Origin: Flagellimonas nanhaiensis
GTDB taxonomy: Bacteria; Bacteroidota; Bacteroidia; Flavobacteriales; Flavobacteriaceae
Direction of reading: 5' to 3'
Assembly (NCBI RefSeq): GCF_003382275.1
Contig: NZ_QTJX01000002.1
Location: forward strand, 744,001 to 808,000
DNA: 64,000 nt
Made by a program: the position numbers and the translations under genes. A model generated the notes under the pieces. That model was given only the letters and a program-made list of their open reading frames with translations, did not search any database and was not told where the DNA came from. Numbering within the stretch: position 1 is the first letter of the stretch; each line of letters starts with the position of its first letter. This document shows, piece after piece, positions 42,576 through 50,728 of the stretch.

Positions 42576-43056
42576 AAAAGTTTCACTTGTTTTGGTGTTG
42601 ATTGTCGGATTGGAATCGTGCAACACCAATTTGGTTTTCTCGGAATTTAAATCAATGAAAGATGCAAAGTGGGACATGAGTGAGTCGGTCCATTTTGAGT
42701 TTTCAGGATTAGATTCCATTGCTGTCCATAACATGTTCATCAATGTTAGAAACGACAACACCTTTCCCTTTAGCAACCTTTTTTTGATCACTGAACTTGA
42801 ATATCCCGATGGAAACACCATAAAGGACACTTTGGAATACAGAATGGCAGAACCCACCGGGGAATGGTTGGGGAAAGGCTTGGGAAGCATCAAGGAAAAC
42901 AAGCTTTGGTTTCAGGAAAAAATCGTTTTTCCGGATTCTGGCGTATATAAAGTGAGCGTTGCCCACGCTATGCGCCGGAATGGTGAGGTAGGGGGCATAA
43001 ATATTTTGGAGGGCATTACCGATTTAGGTTTAGAAATAGAAAAAAGTACCCAATAA
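42568..43056 (+). CDS. gldH: Gliding motility lipoprotein GldH
   Basis: This 162-residue lipoprotein has the lipobox LIVGLESC (about residue 18) and the GldH body (FKSMKDAKWDMSESVHFEF; NLFLITELEYPDGNTIKDT; GSIKENKLWFQEKIVFPDSG). GldH is required for gliding in Flavobacterium johnsoniae. The order ricT-gldH-PBP1A is familiar from Flavobacteriia. The start is ATG 42568, overlapping ricT. Confidence 0.92.
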   Translation: MLKKVSLVLVLIVGLESCNTNLVFSEFKSMKDAKWDMSESVHFEFSGLDSIAVHNMFINVRNDNTFPFSNLFLITELEYPDGNTIKDTLEYRMAEPTGEWLGKGLGSIKENKLWFQEKIVFPDSGVYKVSVAHAMRRNGEVGGINILEGITDLGLEIEKSTQ

Positions 43057-43059
43057 AAA

Positions 43060-45387
43060 ATGGCAAGGAAAAAACAAAAGAAGGAAAAAAGCTTCTTCCC
43101 CTTTATCAAATGGTTTTGGATTCTTTTTGGGTCCGGTGTAGTATTTGTTGCATTGATTTTCCTTCTGGCCTCATGGGGCGTGTTCGGAGAGATGCCAACT
43201 TTTGAACACTTAGAGAATCCTGACACGAACTTGGCCACAGAAATTATATCCTCTGATGGTGAGACTTTGGGCAAATTTTATTTGGATGACAACCGAACTC
43301 CTGTAGCCTTTGAAAACCTGCCCAAGAACCTGGTAGATGCCTTGGTGGCCACAGAAGATGCCAGATATTATGATCATTCTGGAATAGATGCCAGAGGAAC
43401 GATACGTGCCTTTGCCTATTTGGGCACAAAGGGAGGAGCAAGTACCATATCACAACAGCTTTCAAAACAGCTTTTTACCGTAGAGAGAAATGTTGGAATA
43501 GTTAAAAGAGTGATTCAGAAGGCAAAGGAATGGGTTATTGCAATTAGATTGGAAAAGCAGTATACCAAGGAGGAAATCGTTGCTATGTATCTCAACATCT
43601 ATGATTTTGGATATGCAGCAGATGGTATCCGGTCCGCTTCCCGTATTTATTTTGGAAAAGAACCTTCGGAGCTTAAGATTGAAGAATCAGCCGTATTGGT
43701 GGGAATGCTGAAAAACTCTTCACTATTTAATCCTATCAGGCGTCCCGAAAGAGTTTTGAATAGAAGGAATACGGTTTTGGGTCAAATGGCTAAATATGGA
43801 TATATCTCGGAACAAGAAAAAGACTCACTCCAAAACCTTGAAATGGACCTCAACTTTAGTCCAGAATCGCATAGGGAAGGATTGGCAACCTATTTTAGGA
43901 TGTATGCGCAGCGATGGCTCAATGGGTGGGTAAAGGAAAATCCGAAACCAGATGGAGAAAAGTACAATATCTATTTGGATGGGTTGAAGATTTACACCAC
44001 GATTGACTCCCGAATGCAAAAAAATGCAGAGGAAGCGGTGGAGGAGCATATGAAAAATCTCCAGGCCGAGTTTTTCCATCAAAACACACCAAAGCGCAAC
44101 CCAACAGCACCCTTTTTGGACATAACCAAAGGTGCTATTGATACCATTATGCGAAGTGCCATGAGACGTTCTGCACGTTGGCGAAGTATGTCAAGACAGG
44201 GTAAGTCTGAAGAAGAAATCAAAAAATCTTTCCATGAAAAAATTGAGATGACAGTTTTTGACTGGAACAGCGATTCCTATGAGAAGGACACCGTGATGAC
44301 TCCAATGGATTCCATCCGATATTACAAAACATTCCTAAGAACAGCTATGATGTCCATGGAGCCCCAAACAGGGCACGTAAAAGCTTGGGTTGGAGGAATA
44401 GATTACAAGCACTTTCAATACGATAACGTAATTCAGGGAGCGCGGCAAGCAGGATCTACTTTTAAACCATTTGTGTACGCGGCAGCTATTGATCAATTGA
44501 GATATTCGCCCTGTGACTCGTTACCGGACAATCAATATTGTATTGAGCCTTTAAAACATGGAAACATGGAGGCGTGGTGTCCCAAAAACTCAGATGGGAA
44601 ATACTCTGGAAAAAACCTGACCCTTAAAAATGCTCTTGCCAATTCGGTAAATACAGTTACTGCACAATTGATTGATAAAGTAGGACCAAGATCTGTAGTG
44701 GCCATTGCTAAAAACATGGGATTCTCTCGTGAAATTCTTGAAGTACCTTCCATTGCATTAGGAACCATAGATTTTAATGTTTATGAAATGGTCGGGGCCT
44801 ATGGCACCTTTGCCAACCAAGGAGTCTACGTAAAGCCCATAATGGTCACTCGTATTGAGGATAAAAATGGAACGGTACTCTATGAGTACACTCCTGAGAC
44901 CAAAGATGTTTTGAGCAAGGATGTCGCCTATGCTATGGTAAATCTAATGGAAGGGGTTACCCAAGGAGGCTCTGGAACAAGATTGCGCCATACTTTTGCC
45001 AAGGAGCAAACAGTATACAAGGATATTATTACGGGATACCCGTATCAACTCGCTAATCCCATAGCTGGAAAAACAGGGACCACACAAAATCAAAGTGACG
45101 GTTGGTTTATGGGCATGGTGCCCAATCTGGTAACTGGAGTTTGGGTTGGAGGAGATGACAGATCTATACATTTTAAAAGCCTTCTATACGGACAAGGTGC
45201 ATCCATGGCCTTGCCTATTTGGGCACTGTACATGAAAAAGAATTATGAAAACGATGAACTTGGGGTCTCCAAAGAAGCTTTTGAAGAACCCGAGGAATTG
45301 TCCATTAATGTGGATTGTACCAAAATATTGCAGGACCTTCAAGAAGATCTTGATACCGAAGACGATTTAGATGATCTGGATTTTTGA
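43060..45387 (+). CDS. Penicillin-binding protein 1A (bifunctional transglycosylase/transpeptidase)
   Basis: This 775-residue class A PBP has a membrane anchor (about 20-38), a GT51 glycosyltransferase domain with ATEDARYYDHSGIDARG (catalytic Glu99) and a transpeptidase domain with the SxxK motif in GSTFKPFVYAA (Ser466, Lys469), an SVN motif (LANSVNTVTAQ) and KTGTTQNQSDGW. It builds and cross-links peptidoglycan in the periplasm. It follows gldH by 3 bp; a strong terminator follows at 45412. Confidence 0.95.
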   Translation: MARKKQKKEKSFFPFIKWFWILFGSGVVFVALIFLLASWGVFGEMPTFEHLENPDTNLATEIISSDGETLGKFYLDDNRTPVAFENLPKNLVDALVATEDARYYDHSGIDARGTIRAFAYLGTKGGASTISQQLSKQLFTVERNVGIVKRVIQKAKEWVIAIRLEKQYTKEEIVAMYLNIYDFGYAADGIRSASRIYFGKEPSELKIEESAVLVGMLKNSSLFNPIRRPERVLNRRNTVLGQMAKYGYISEQEKDSLQNLEMDLNFSPESHREGLATYFRMYAQRWLNGWVKENPKPDGEKYNIYLDGLKIYTTIDSRMQKNAEEAVEEHMKNLQAEFFHQNTPKRNPTAPFLDITKGAIDTIMRSAMRRSARWRSMSRQGKSEEEIKKSFHEKIEMTVFDWNSDSYEKDTVMTPMDSIRYYKTFLRTAMMSMEPQTGHVKAWVGGIDYKHFQYDNVIQGARQAGSTFKPFVYAAAIDQLRYSPCDSLPDNQYCIEPLKHGNMEAWCPKNSDGKYSGKNLTLKNALANSVNTVTAQLIDKVGPRSVVAIAKNMGFSREILEVPSIALGTIDFNVYEMVGAYGTFANQGVYVKPIMVTRIEDKNGTVLYEYTPETKDVLSKDVAYAMVNLMEGVTQGGSGTRLRHTFAKEQTVYKDIITGYPYQLANPIAGKTGTTQNQSDGWFMGMVPNLVTGVWVGGDDRSIHFKSLLYGQGASMALPIWALYMKKNYENDELGVSKEAFEEPEELSINVDCTKILQDLQEDLDTEDDLDDLDF

Positions 45388-45411
45388 TCTAAATAATAAA
45401 CCATAGAAGTG

Positions 45412-45446
45412 GCCCCAAGTGTAAATATCTCTTGGGGCTTTTTTAT
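45412..45446 (+). terminator. Intrinsic terminator after PBP1A
   Basis: GCCCCAAG/CTTGGGGC stem with an 11-bp loop, followed by TTTTTTATTT, 24 bp after the stop codon. Confidence 0.9.
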
Positions 45447-45484
45447 TTAAGTCGTAATTTCAGTCCATCATAAAATGGTGCTAT

Positions 45485-46186
45485 ATGATTAATAAAACAG
45501 TGGCAAATGTTGCAGAGGCCGTAGAAGGGGTTGCTGATGGAATGACATTCATGTTGGGAGGTTTCGGGCTATGTGGAATTCCGGAAAATGCCATATCGGA
45601 GTTGGTCAGACTCGGCATAAAGGATATTACCTGTATCTCCAATAATGCCGGAGTGGATGATTTTGGACTCGGACTGCTTTTGCAAGAGCGGCAGATCAAA
45701 AAAATGATATCCTCCTACGTAGGTGAAAATGACGAGTTTGAACGGCAGATGTTAAGTGGTGAGTTGGAAGTGGAACTGACCCCTCAAGGCACCCTGGCCG
45801 AAAAGTGCAGGGCCGCGCAAGCTGGTTTCCCTGCTTTCTATACTCCTGCAGGATATGGTACCGAAGTGGCCGAAGGAAAAGAAACCCGCGAATTTAATGG
45901 TAAAATGTATGTGTTGGAGCCCGCCTATGAGGCAGATTTCTCTTTTGTAAAGGCATGGAAGGGAGATGAAGCCGGCAATCTCATTTTCAAGGGAACCGCC
46001 AGAAACTTTAACCCTTGCATGTGTGGAGCGGCTCAAATTACAGTGGCTGAGGTTGAAGAATTGCTTCCGGCCGGTAGTTTGGACCCGAATGAAATTCATA
46101 TCCCCGGAATTTTTGTACAGCGAATTTTCCAAGGAGAAAACTATGAAAAGCGAATTGAACAAAGGACAGTAAGGCAAAAAGGGTAA
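45485..46186 (+). CDS. scoA: 3-oxoacid CoA-transferase subunit A
   Basis: This 233-residue protein has the subunit-A glycine-rich signature [15 protein letters not shown], then [16 protein letters not shown] and [13 protein letters not shown]. With the next gene it forms a two-subunit succinyl-CoA:3-ketoacid CoA-transferase that moves CoA between succinate and acetoacetate. Family members can accept related acids. Spacing to subunit B is 3 bp. Confidence 0.92.
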   Translation: MINKTVANVAEAVEGVADGMTFMLGGFGLCGIPENAISELVRLGIKDITCISNNAGVDDFGLGLLLQERQIKKMISSYVGENDEFERQMLSGELEVELTPQGTLAEKCRAAQAGFPAFYTPAGYGTEVAEGKETREFNGKMYVLEPAYEADFSFVKAWKGDEAGNLIFKGTARNFNPCMCGAAQITVAEVEELLPAGSLDPNEIHIPGIFVQRIFQGENYEKRIEQRTVRQKG

Positions 46187-46189
46187 AGT

Positions 46190-46843
46190 ATGCTGGATAA
46201 AAACGGAATAGCAAAACGAATTGCAAGGGAGGTTAAGGACGGATATTACGTGAATTTGGGAATTGGGATTCCCACTTTGGTCGCCAACTTTGTACGTGAA
46301 GATATAAGTGTGGAATTCCAGAGTGAAAATGGCGTTTTGGGTATGGGTCCATTCCCTTTTGAAGGAGAGGAAGATGCCGATATCATCAATGCAGGCAAAC
46401 AGACCATAACGACATTGCCAGGAGCCTCATTTTTTGACTCTGCCCTGAGCTTTGGAATGATTAGGGGCAAACATGTTGACCTTACAATTTTGGGGGCAAT
46501 GGAAGTAGCAGAAAACGGCGACATTGCCAACTGGAAAATACCGGGGAAGATGGTAAAAGGTATGGGAGGGGCCATGGATTTGGTTGCCTCGGCTGAAAAC
46601 ATCATTGTGGCGATGATGCATACCAATAAAGCAGGTCAATCCAAATTGCTCAAAAAATGTTCGTTGCCCCTAACCGGGGTGGCTTGTGTCAAGAAAATAG
46701 TGACCAATTTGGCAGTGTTGGAAGTTACTCCTGATGGCTTCAAATTATTGGAAAGGGCACCTGGTATTACGGTTAATGAGATTGAAAAGGCAACCGATGG
46801 CAGACTAATTGTGGAAGGGGAGGTTCCGGAAATGGAAATTTGA
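46190..46843 (+). CDS. scoB: 3-oxoacid CoA-transferase subunit B
   Basis: This 217-residue protein has the GIGIPTLVANF motif and the catalytic Glu46 in SENGVLGMGPFP, which forms the glutamyl-CoA intermediate. The later GAMEVAENGDIANWKIPGKMVKGMGGAMDL (read in parts) is typical of subunit B. It is the partner of the upstream subunit A gene. Confidence 0.93.
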   Translation: MLDKNGIAKRIAREVKDGYYVNLGIGIPTLVANFVREDISVEFQSENGVLGMGPFPFEGEEDADIINAGKQTITTLPGASFFDSALSFGMIRGKHVDLTILGAMEVAENGDIANWKIPGKMVKGMGGAMDLVASAENIIVAMMHTNKAGQSKLLKKCSLPLTGVACVKKIVTNLAVLEVTPDGFKLLERAPGITVNEIEKATDGRLIVEGEVPEMEI

Positions 46844-46904
46844 TAAGAACTTTCTTTTGACTTGTCTTTTGCACAAATTTTTATAAACAATTATTTAAAG
46901 ATAC

Positions 46905-47699
46905 TTGAACACCAACAAATACTTTAAATTATCACTATTAGATGGGTTAGAATTATTGGATGCCAGAAACCATACATTGGACTTTCCTTTTCACACCCAT
47001 GACTCCTATAATATTTCATTAATATTTAAAAATATTTTCAATATAAAACTAGGGGATAAAACATTAATGGCACCTAGGGGGTCAATTGCAATAACAAATC
47101 CTTCCGAGTTACATGCAACTCCTTGTGACCCAATTCATGGAACATCTTTTTTTACATTTTACATTCCTACGGATATCATAAAACACCTTAATGATAATCG
47201 CCCAGTTTTCTTTCGCAATAAGATTATTGAAAACCCCTCCATATTTAACCAGCTGTATTATTTGTCATTGAATCATCAAAATAACCTAATTGATTTTGAG
47301 AAGAAGCTTTTATTCATATTAAAAATTTTGATTCAAAAATATTCGCTAGTGGAAGAATTTTGCAGAACTAGTGTAAGATTATTGAATGATTGTATTGAAG
47401 AAATAGATATATGCGATAATTTTTCACTCGAAAAAACCGCTCAAAAATTTGGAGTAAACAAATTCAAATTTCTTAGATTATTTAAGCAGGAAACCGGATT
47501 AACCCCAACCAATTTTATTCTGCTAAAAAGAATCAATAGAAGTAAAGAACTGTTACTGAAAGAAGAGAGTATTTTAGACGTAGCAATTGCATCTGGCTTT
47601 TACGATTCTTCACACTTTCATAGGAATTTCATCAAATACACTGGCATTACACCTTCAGAATATCACAGAGTTGTTAAGTTGTGCAATAACGTACAATAG
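46905..47699 (+). CDS. AraC family transcriptional regulator
   Basis: This 264-residue protein (TTG start 46905) has a cupin-like sensor domain (FPFHTHDSYNISLIFKN; GSIAITNPSELHATPCD) and a C-terminal AraC HTH pair (about 160-260; NFSLEKTAQKFGVNKFKFLRLFKQETG; SILDVAIASGFYDSSHFHRNFIKYTG; read in pieces). It is clearly more AT-rich than the CoA-transferase genes upstream and shares that bias with the following beta-lactamase-like gene, so the two may have been acquired together. Effector unknown. Confidence 0.88.
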   Translation: MNTNKYFKLSLLDGLELLDARNHTLDFPFHTHDSYNISLIFKNIFNIKLGDKTLMAPRGSIAITNPSELHATPCDPIHGTSFFTFYIPTDIIKHLNDNRPVFFRNKIIENPSIFNQLYYLSLNHQNNLIDFEKKLLFILKILIQKYSLVEEFCRTSVRLLNDCIEEIDICDNFSLEKTAQKFGVNKFKFLRLFKQETGLTPTNFILLKRINRSKELLLKEESILDVAIASGFYDSSHFHRNFIKYTGITPSEYHRVVKLCNNVQ

Positions 47700-47869
47700 C
47701 CCAAACTACAATAGCAATACTTTTATACTTCAAAAATTATCCCCAGTGTTCGACCACTTGGGAAAGTTTGAACAGATTTCAATTAAATAGAGGTAAACTG
47801 GAAAACAGATTTTGCACAATTGCTTTTTATTTCATTAGCGTGCAAACCATAATTTTTAAAGCAGACAAC

Positions 47870-49399
47870 ATGAAGCTATTCAAATTTAATGACCTAAAAC
47901 TTATTTCAGGATTTGTATTAGTATTCACTTTCACTTTTTTGGCATGCCAAACAGATAAGGAGGTACAAACCAACAAATATGATACATTTCTTTCTCAGGT
48001 ATACGGACGAGGGCAGTTTAATGGGAATGCTCTTATACTTAAAGATGGGAAAATTGTATTTCAAGGCGCTTATGGTATAGGAAATATTGCCCCTATAGAT
48101 TCATTAAAATTAAATTCTGTTTTTAGAATTGGATCCGTAAGCAAACAATTCACAGCAATGGGAATAATGATACTAAAAGATAAAGGAAAGTTATCCTACG
48201 ATCAAGATATTAGAGATTTTATTCCTGAACTTCCATATGAGGGTATAACGATTAGGCATCTTTTGAACCATGTTTCTGGACTACCTGATTACACTGGGAT
48301 GATGAACAAGAATTGGAAAACAGAATTGAAAAACAACGACCCCCAAAAACTAGTATCGGGGAATGATGACTTAATTAGGATGTTTGCCCAAGAGAAGCCA
48401 GAAGTGTACTTTAAGCCCGGAGAAAAATGGGAATACAGCAATACCGGATATGTGTTGCTTGCAACTATCGTTAGTCGTTCTTCAGGAGTTTCTTTTGGGC
48501 AATTTCTAAAAGAACACATATTTAAACCAGCGGGAATGGAAGACACATCGGTTTATAAGTATATTCCCGGTAGCGATCCACAAATGCCCATGCGAGTTTA
48601 TGGATTTAGAACAGAATTGAATGGTGTTGATCGAGTTTCCACGGATTATCATTATTTAAACGGAGTGGCTGGAGATGGAGGAATATATTCCACATTAGCT
48701 GACCTTCTAAAATGGGATAGAATATTATACACGGAAAGACTTGTTTCAAAAAATACACTAAAAGAAGCTTTTGATTCTACAGTGCTTAATAATGGTGAAA
48801 TCGAAAATTATGGTTTTGGATGGAGAATTACCCAATCGCCCAACGGAAAAAAAGCAGTTTATCATTCTGGTGGTTGGGTAGGATTTAGTTCTTATATCTA
48901 CAGAGAAATTGAAGAGGATAATTGTATTATATTCTTGGCTAACAACTCTACTAAATATTTATGGGGAGTTACAGATCCTCTTATCAATATGCTTCATGAT
49001 TTACCTGTTGAAATGCCAAAGTTGTCGATTCGAGAGGTTATAGGTAAAACTATTTTTAATACCGGTATTGAAGCAGCTATCAAACAGTATAAAGAGCTGA
49101 AGGACAATGAACCAGAGTCCTATGATTTCAAAGAAAAACAGCTTAATTTTCTAGGGTATCAGTTACTTCAAATGGATCTTATTAATGAGGCGGTTGAAAT
49201 ATTTCGCATTAATAAGGATGAATATCCGCAATCAGCGAATACATACGATAGTTATGGAGATGCACTACTGGCCAAAGGAGATGAAGTTAATGCGCTAATA
49301 AATTTTAAAAAGGCGTATGAGCTAGACCCTACTTTAAAAGAAACGAAGGAAAAAATCAATAGCATTGAAACTTCAATCACTAACAAAAAAGAAAAATAA
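47870..49399 (+). CDS. Beta-lactamase-family serine hydrolase lipoprotein with TPR tail
   Basis: This 509-residue lipoprotein has the lipobox FTFLAC (Cys26), a class C beta-lactamase/DD-peptidase-like domain with SVSK (Ser89, Lys92), YSN (189-191) and HSGG (332-335), and a C-terminal TPR-like region (about 420-500; INEAVEIFRINKDEYPQSANTYDSYGDALLAKGD, in pieces). This family contains esterases and peptidases as well as beta-lactamases; antibiotic resistance should not be assumed. The start at 47870 gives a proper signal peptide. Confidence 0.85.
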   Translation: MKLFKFNDLKLISGFVLVFTFTFLACQTDKEVQTNKYDTFLSQVYGRGQFNGNALILKDGKIVFQGAYGIGNIAPIDSLKLNSVFRIGSVSKQFTAMGIMILKDKGKLSYDQDIRDFIPELPYEGITIRHLLNHVSGLPDYTGMMNKNWKTELKNNDPQKLVSGNDDLIRMFAQEKPEVYFKPGEKWEYSNTGYVLLATIVSRSSGVSFGQFLKEHIFKPAGMEDTSVYKYIPGSDPQMPMRVYGFRTELNGVDRVSTDYHYLNGVAGDGGIYSTLADLLKWDRILYTERLVSKNTLKEAFDSTVLNNGEIENYGFGWRITQSPNGKKAVYHSGGWVGFSSYIYREIEEDNCIIFLANNSTKYLWGVTDPLINMLHDLPVEMPKLSIREVIGKTIFNTGIEAAIKQYKELKDNEPESYDFKEKQLNFLGYQLLQMDLINEAVEIFRINKDEYPQSANTYDSYGDALLAKGDEVNALINFKKAYELDPTLKETKEKINSIETSITNKKEK

Positions 49400-49405
49400 C
49401 TTTAA

Positions 49406-49437
49406 GAAAATTGTGAAATAGAATAAACACAATTTTC
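49406..49437. terminator. Hairpin after the beta-lactamase-like gene
   Basis: GAAAATTGTG/CACAATTTTC is a perfect 10-bp inverted repeat with a 12-bp loop, 7 bp after the stop. There is no T tract, so it may be an mRNA 3' structure rather than a full terminator. Confidence 0.4.
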
Positions 49438-49442
49438 AGAAA

Positions 49443-49458
49443 CAGACCAATCAGTCGG
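49443..49458. promoter_or_regulatory. TetR-type operator, site E (CAGAC-N6-GTCGG)
   Basis: The half-sites CAGAC and GTCGG with a 6-bp centre (caatca) and a trailing TTTTAC have the same geometry as sites A-D, 42 kb away. It overlaps the first of two direct repeats CGGTTTTACAACAAA (49456-49470 and 49477-49491, 21 bp apart). It lies upstream of the small transcription unit at 49517-49739. Confidence 0.45.
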
Positions 49459-49491
49459 TTTTACAACAAAACAAGGCGGTTTTACAACAAA
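49456..49491. repeat. Two 15-bp direct repeats with 21-bp period
   Basis: CGGTTTTACAACAAA occurs at 49456-49470 and again, identical, at 49477-49491. The 21-bp period equals two helical turns, typical of activator or repressor sites on one DNA face. The repeats lie just before an imperfect inverted repeat (TTAACACAT/ATGTGTGTTAA, 49496-49519) that runs into the -7 element. Confidence 0.6.
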
Positions 49492-49516
49492 TATTTTAAC
49501 ACATAATAATGTGTGT

Positions 49517-49524
49517 TAATTTTG
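49517..49524 (+). promoter_or_regulatory. Promoter -7 element of a small transcription unit
   Basis: TAATTTTG is an exact TAnnTTTG match. It overlaps the right arm of the inverted repeat at 49496-49519, so a bound protein would block it. Transcription would start near 49531, 43 bp before the small ORF. Confidence 0.5.
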
Positions 49525-49573
49525 TTTTTGTAGATTTTTTTACCCAAATTAACACCATAAAACAACAAACAAC

Positions 49574-49681
49574 ATGGCACCCGAATTAAACCGCACCACT
49601 ATGGATGAAAATGTGCAGATTTACAGGAACGATTTCTTTGCTGGATTTGTACTTTTAGTGAAAAAGCTGTTCATGCTTTAG
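49574..49681 (+). CDS. Small ORF of 35 codons
   Basis: ATG 49574 to TAG 49681 encodes MAPELNRTTMDENVQIYRND followed by FFAGFVLLVKKLFML: a polar half and a short hydrophobic, basic C-terminal half that could be an amphipathic or membrane-inserting helix. It sits between an exact -7 element and a strong terminator, so the unit is discrete (about 210 nt). I recognise no family. It could be a small membrane peptide, a leader peptide, or a chance ORF in a small RNA. Confidence 0.4.
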   Translation: MAPELNRTTMDENVQIYRNDFFAGFVLLVKKLFML

Positions 49682-49707
49682 CAAACCAAACACTATCAAA
49701 AAAATTT

Positions 49708-49739
49708 AGGGCCTACAGAATTGTAAGGCTCTTTTTTTT
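49708..49739 (+). terminator. Intrinsic terminator of the small transcription unit
   Basis: AGGGCCTACA pairs with TGTAAGGCTCT (one bulged A, one G:U) across a GAAT loop and is followed by eight T. It is 27 bp after the small ORF and 20 bp before the GNAT gene. Confidence 0.8.
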
Positions 49740-49758
49740 GTGATATTCCGAACAACTA

Positions 49759-50280
49759 ATGACATCCGTATCCTTTAAACGTTGCAAAGACTCTGATTTG
49801 GAAGCCCTGGTAAAAATTGCCAAGGAGACCTTTGTAGCGGCATTTGAAAAGGACAATGATCCAAATGATTTCAGGGATTATATTGAGAAAGCGTTCAGCA
49901 AGACAGCGTTGGAGGCGGAGCTGAACAATCCCGGGAGTCTTTTTTATTTTGTATTTGACAAAGAGGAACTGGTAGGCTACTTCAAATTGAATCTGGGCGC
50001 TGCCCAGACCGAAATAAATGATGATTCTTCAGTTGAATTAGAGCGCATCTATGTTGTTCCAGGAAATCAAGGAAAAAGTATTGGTCATCAAATGCTTCAA
50101 AAAGTATTGGCTTTGGCCAAAGAATTAAACAAGGCCTGTGTTTGGTTGGGGGTATGGGAGCATAACCCGGGAGCCATTAGGTTCTACCAAAGACAGGGGT
50201 TCAAAAAATTTGGGGAACACCCATACTTTATTGGAGAGGATGAACAAACCGACTGGTTACTACGTTTAGAACTTCAGTAG
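49759..50280 (+). CDS. GNAT family N-acetyltransferase
   Basis: This 173-residue protein has the GNAT core: strand/helix at the N-terminus (SFKRCKDSDLEALVKIAKETF), the acetyl-CoA-binding VPGNQGKSIGHQML (Q/RxxGxG/A-like) and the LGVWEHNPGAIRFYQRQGFKKFGEH motif. It is similar in length to polyamine/protein N-acetyltransferases; its substrate is unknown. It overlaps the convergent gene by 15 bp. Confidence 0.9.
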   Translation: MTSVSFKRCKDSDLEALVKIAKETFVAAFEKDNDPNDFRDYIEKAFSKTALEAELNNPGSLFYFVFDKEELVGYFKLNLGAAQTEINDDSSVELERIYVVPGNQGKSIGHQMLQKVLALAKELNKACVWLGVWEHNPGAIRFYQRQGFKKFGEHPYFIGEDEQTDWLLRLELQ

Positions 50281-50586
50281 TCCATTTAAATATAACATGT
50301 CTCCTTCTGCCCTGAGCCGATAAGCAATAGAGTTTTCGTAAGCAGCATGTATCAGCAATAGAATGGCATTTGCGTTCACCTTTGTCAGGCTGTTGGTTCT
50401 ATAGACCACATCACGTATTGTGGAGAAACTCACGTTGCTCCTGATGGCAATATTGGCGTAGTCATTTTTGTTGACGTTTCGTCTTAGAGCTTCAGAAAGC
50501 TTTTCACTGATTGGCTTTCCGTAATCGTCCTCTTGGAATATGTCTTCCGGCTTTAAAACTGGACCAAGGTTTTTAATTGTACCCAT
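50266..50586 (-). CDS. Small HTH-like protein divergent from an XRE/S24 repressor
   Basis: This 106-residue protein has a helical middle (SEKLSEALRRNVNKNDYANIAIRSNVSFSTIRDVVYRTNS, in pieces) in which YANIAIRSNVSFSTIRDVVY reads like a helix-turn-helix. It starts 63 bp from operator 1 and 143 bp from the divergent repressor start, a Cro/CI-like arrangement. No family is recognised. It is probably a small regulator under the repressor's control. Confidence 0.6.
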   Translation of the reverse strand: MGTIKNLGPVLKPEDIFQEDDYGKPISEKLSEALRRNVNKNDYANIAIRSNVSFSTIRDVVYRTNSLTKVNANAILLLIHAAYENSIAYRLRAEGDMLYLNGLLKF

Positions 50587-50648
50587 TTCAAATGTTTGAA
50601 GGTTAACTAATGTTTATTGGGGTCTGGTCCATTTTTCTATATTTGGCT

Positions 50649-50663
50649 TGTAATCCAATTACA
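50649..50663. promoter_or_regulatory. Repressor operator 1 (TGTAAT-CCA-ATTACA)
   Basis: A perfect 6+6 inverted repeat with a 3-bp centre. The same arms and spacing recur at 50699-50713, 50 bp away centre to centre. It lies in the divergent intergenic region, nearer to the minus-strand gene. Confidence 0.65.
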
Positions 50664-50697
50664 GAAATGTGGTGGACTGCTGCGAAAAGCATTAAAT

Positions 50698-50714
50698 GTG
50701 TAATAATATTACAC
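50698..50714. promoter_or_regulatory. Repressor operator 2 (GTGTAAT-AAT-ATTACAC)
   Basis: A perfect 7+7 inverted repeat with a 3-bp centre, ending 14 bp before the repressor start codon at 50729. It has the same core as operator 1. It is placed to block transcription of the repressor gene itself. Confidence 0.65.
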
Positions 50715-50728
50715 AATATAGTAATTTT

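Noticed and set aside
47870-49399. Calling this an antibiotic-resistance beta-lactamase
   Set aside because: The SxxK/YSN/HSGG set is shared by many esterases and peptidases, and the TPR tail is atypical for resistance enzymes.
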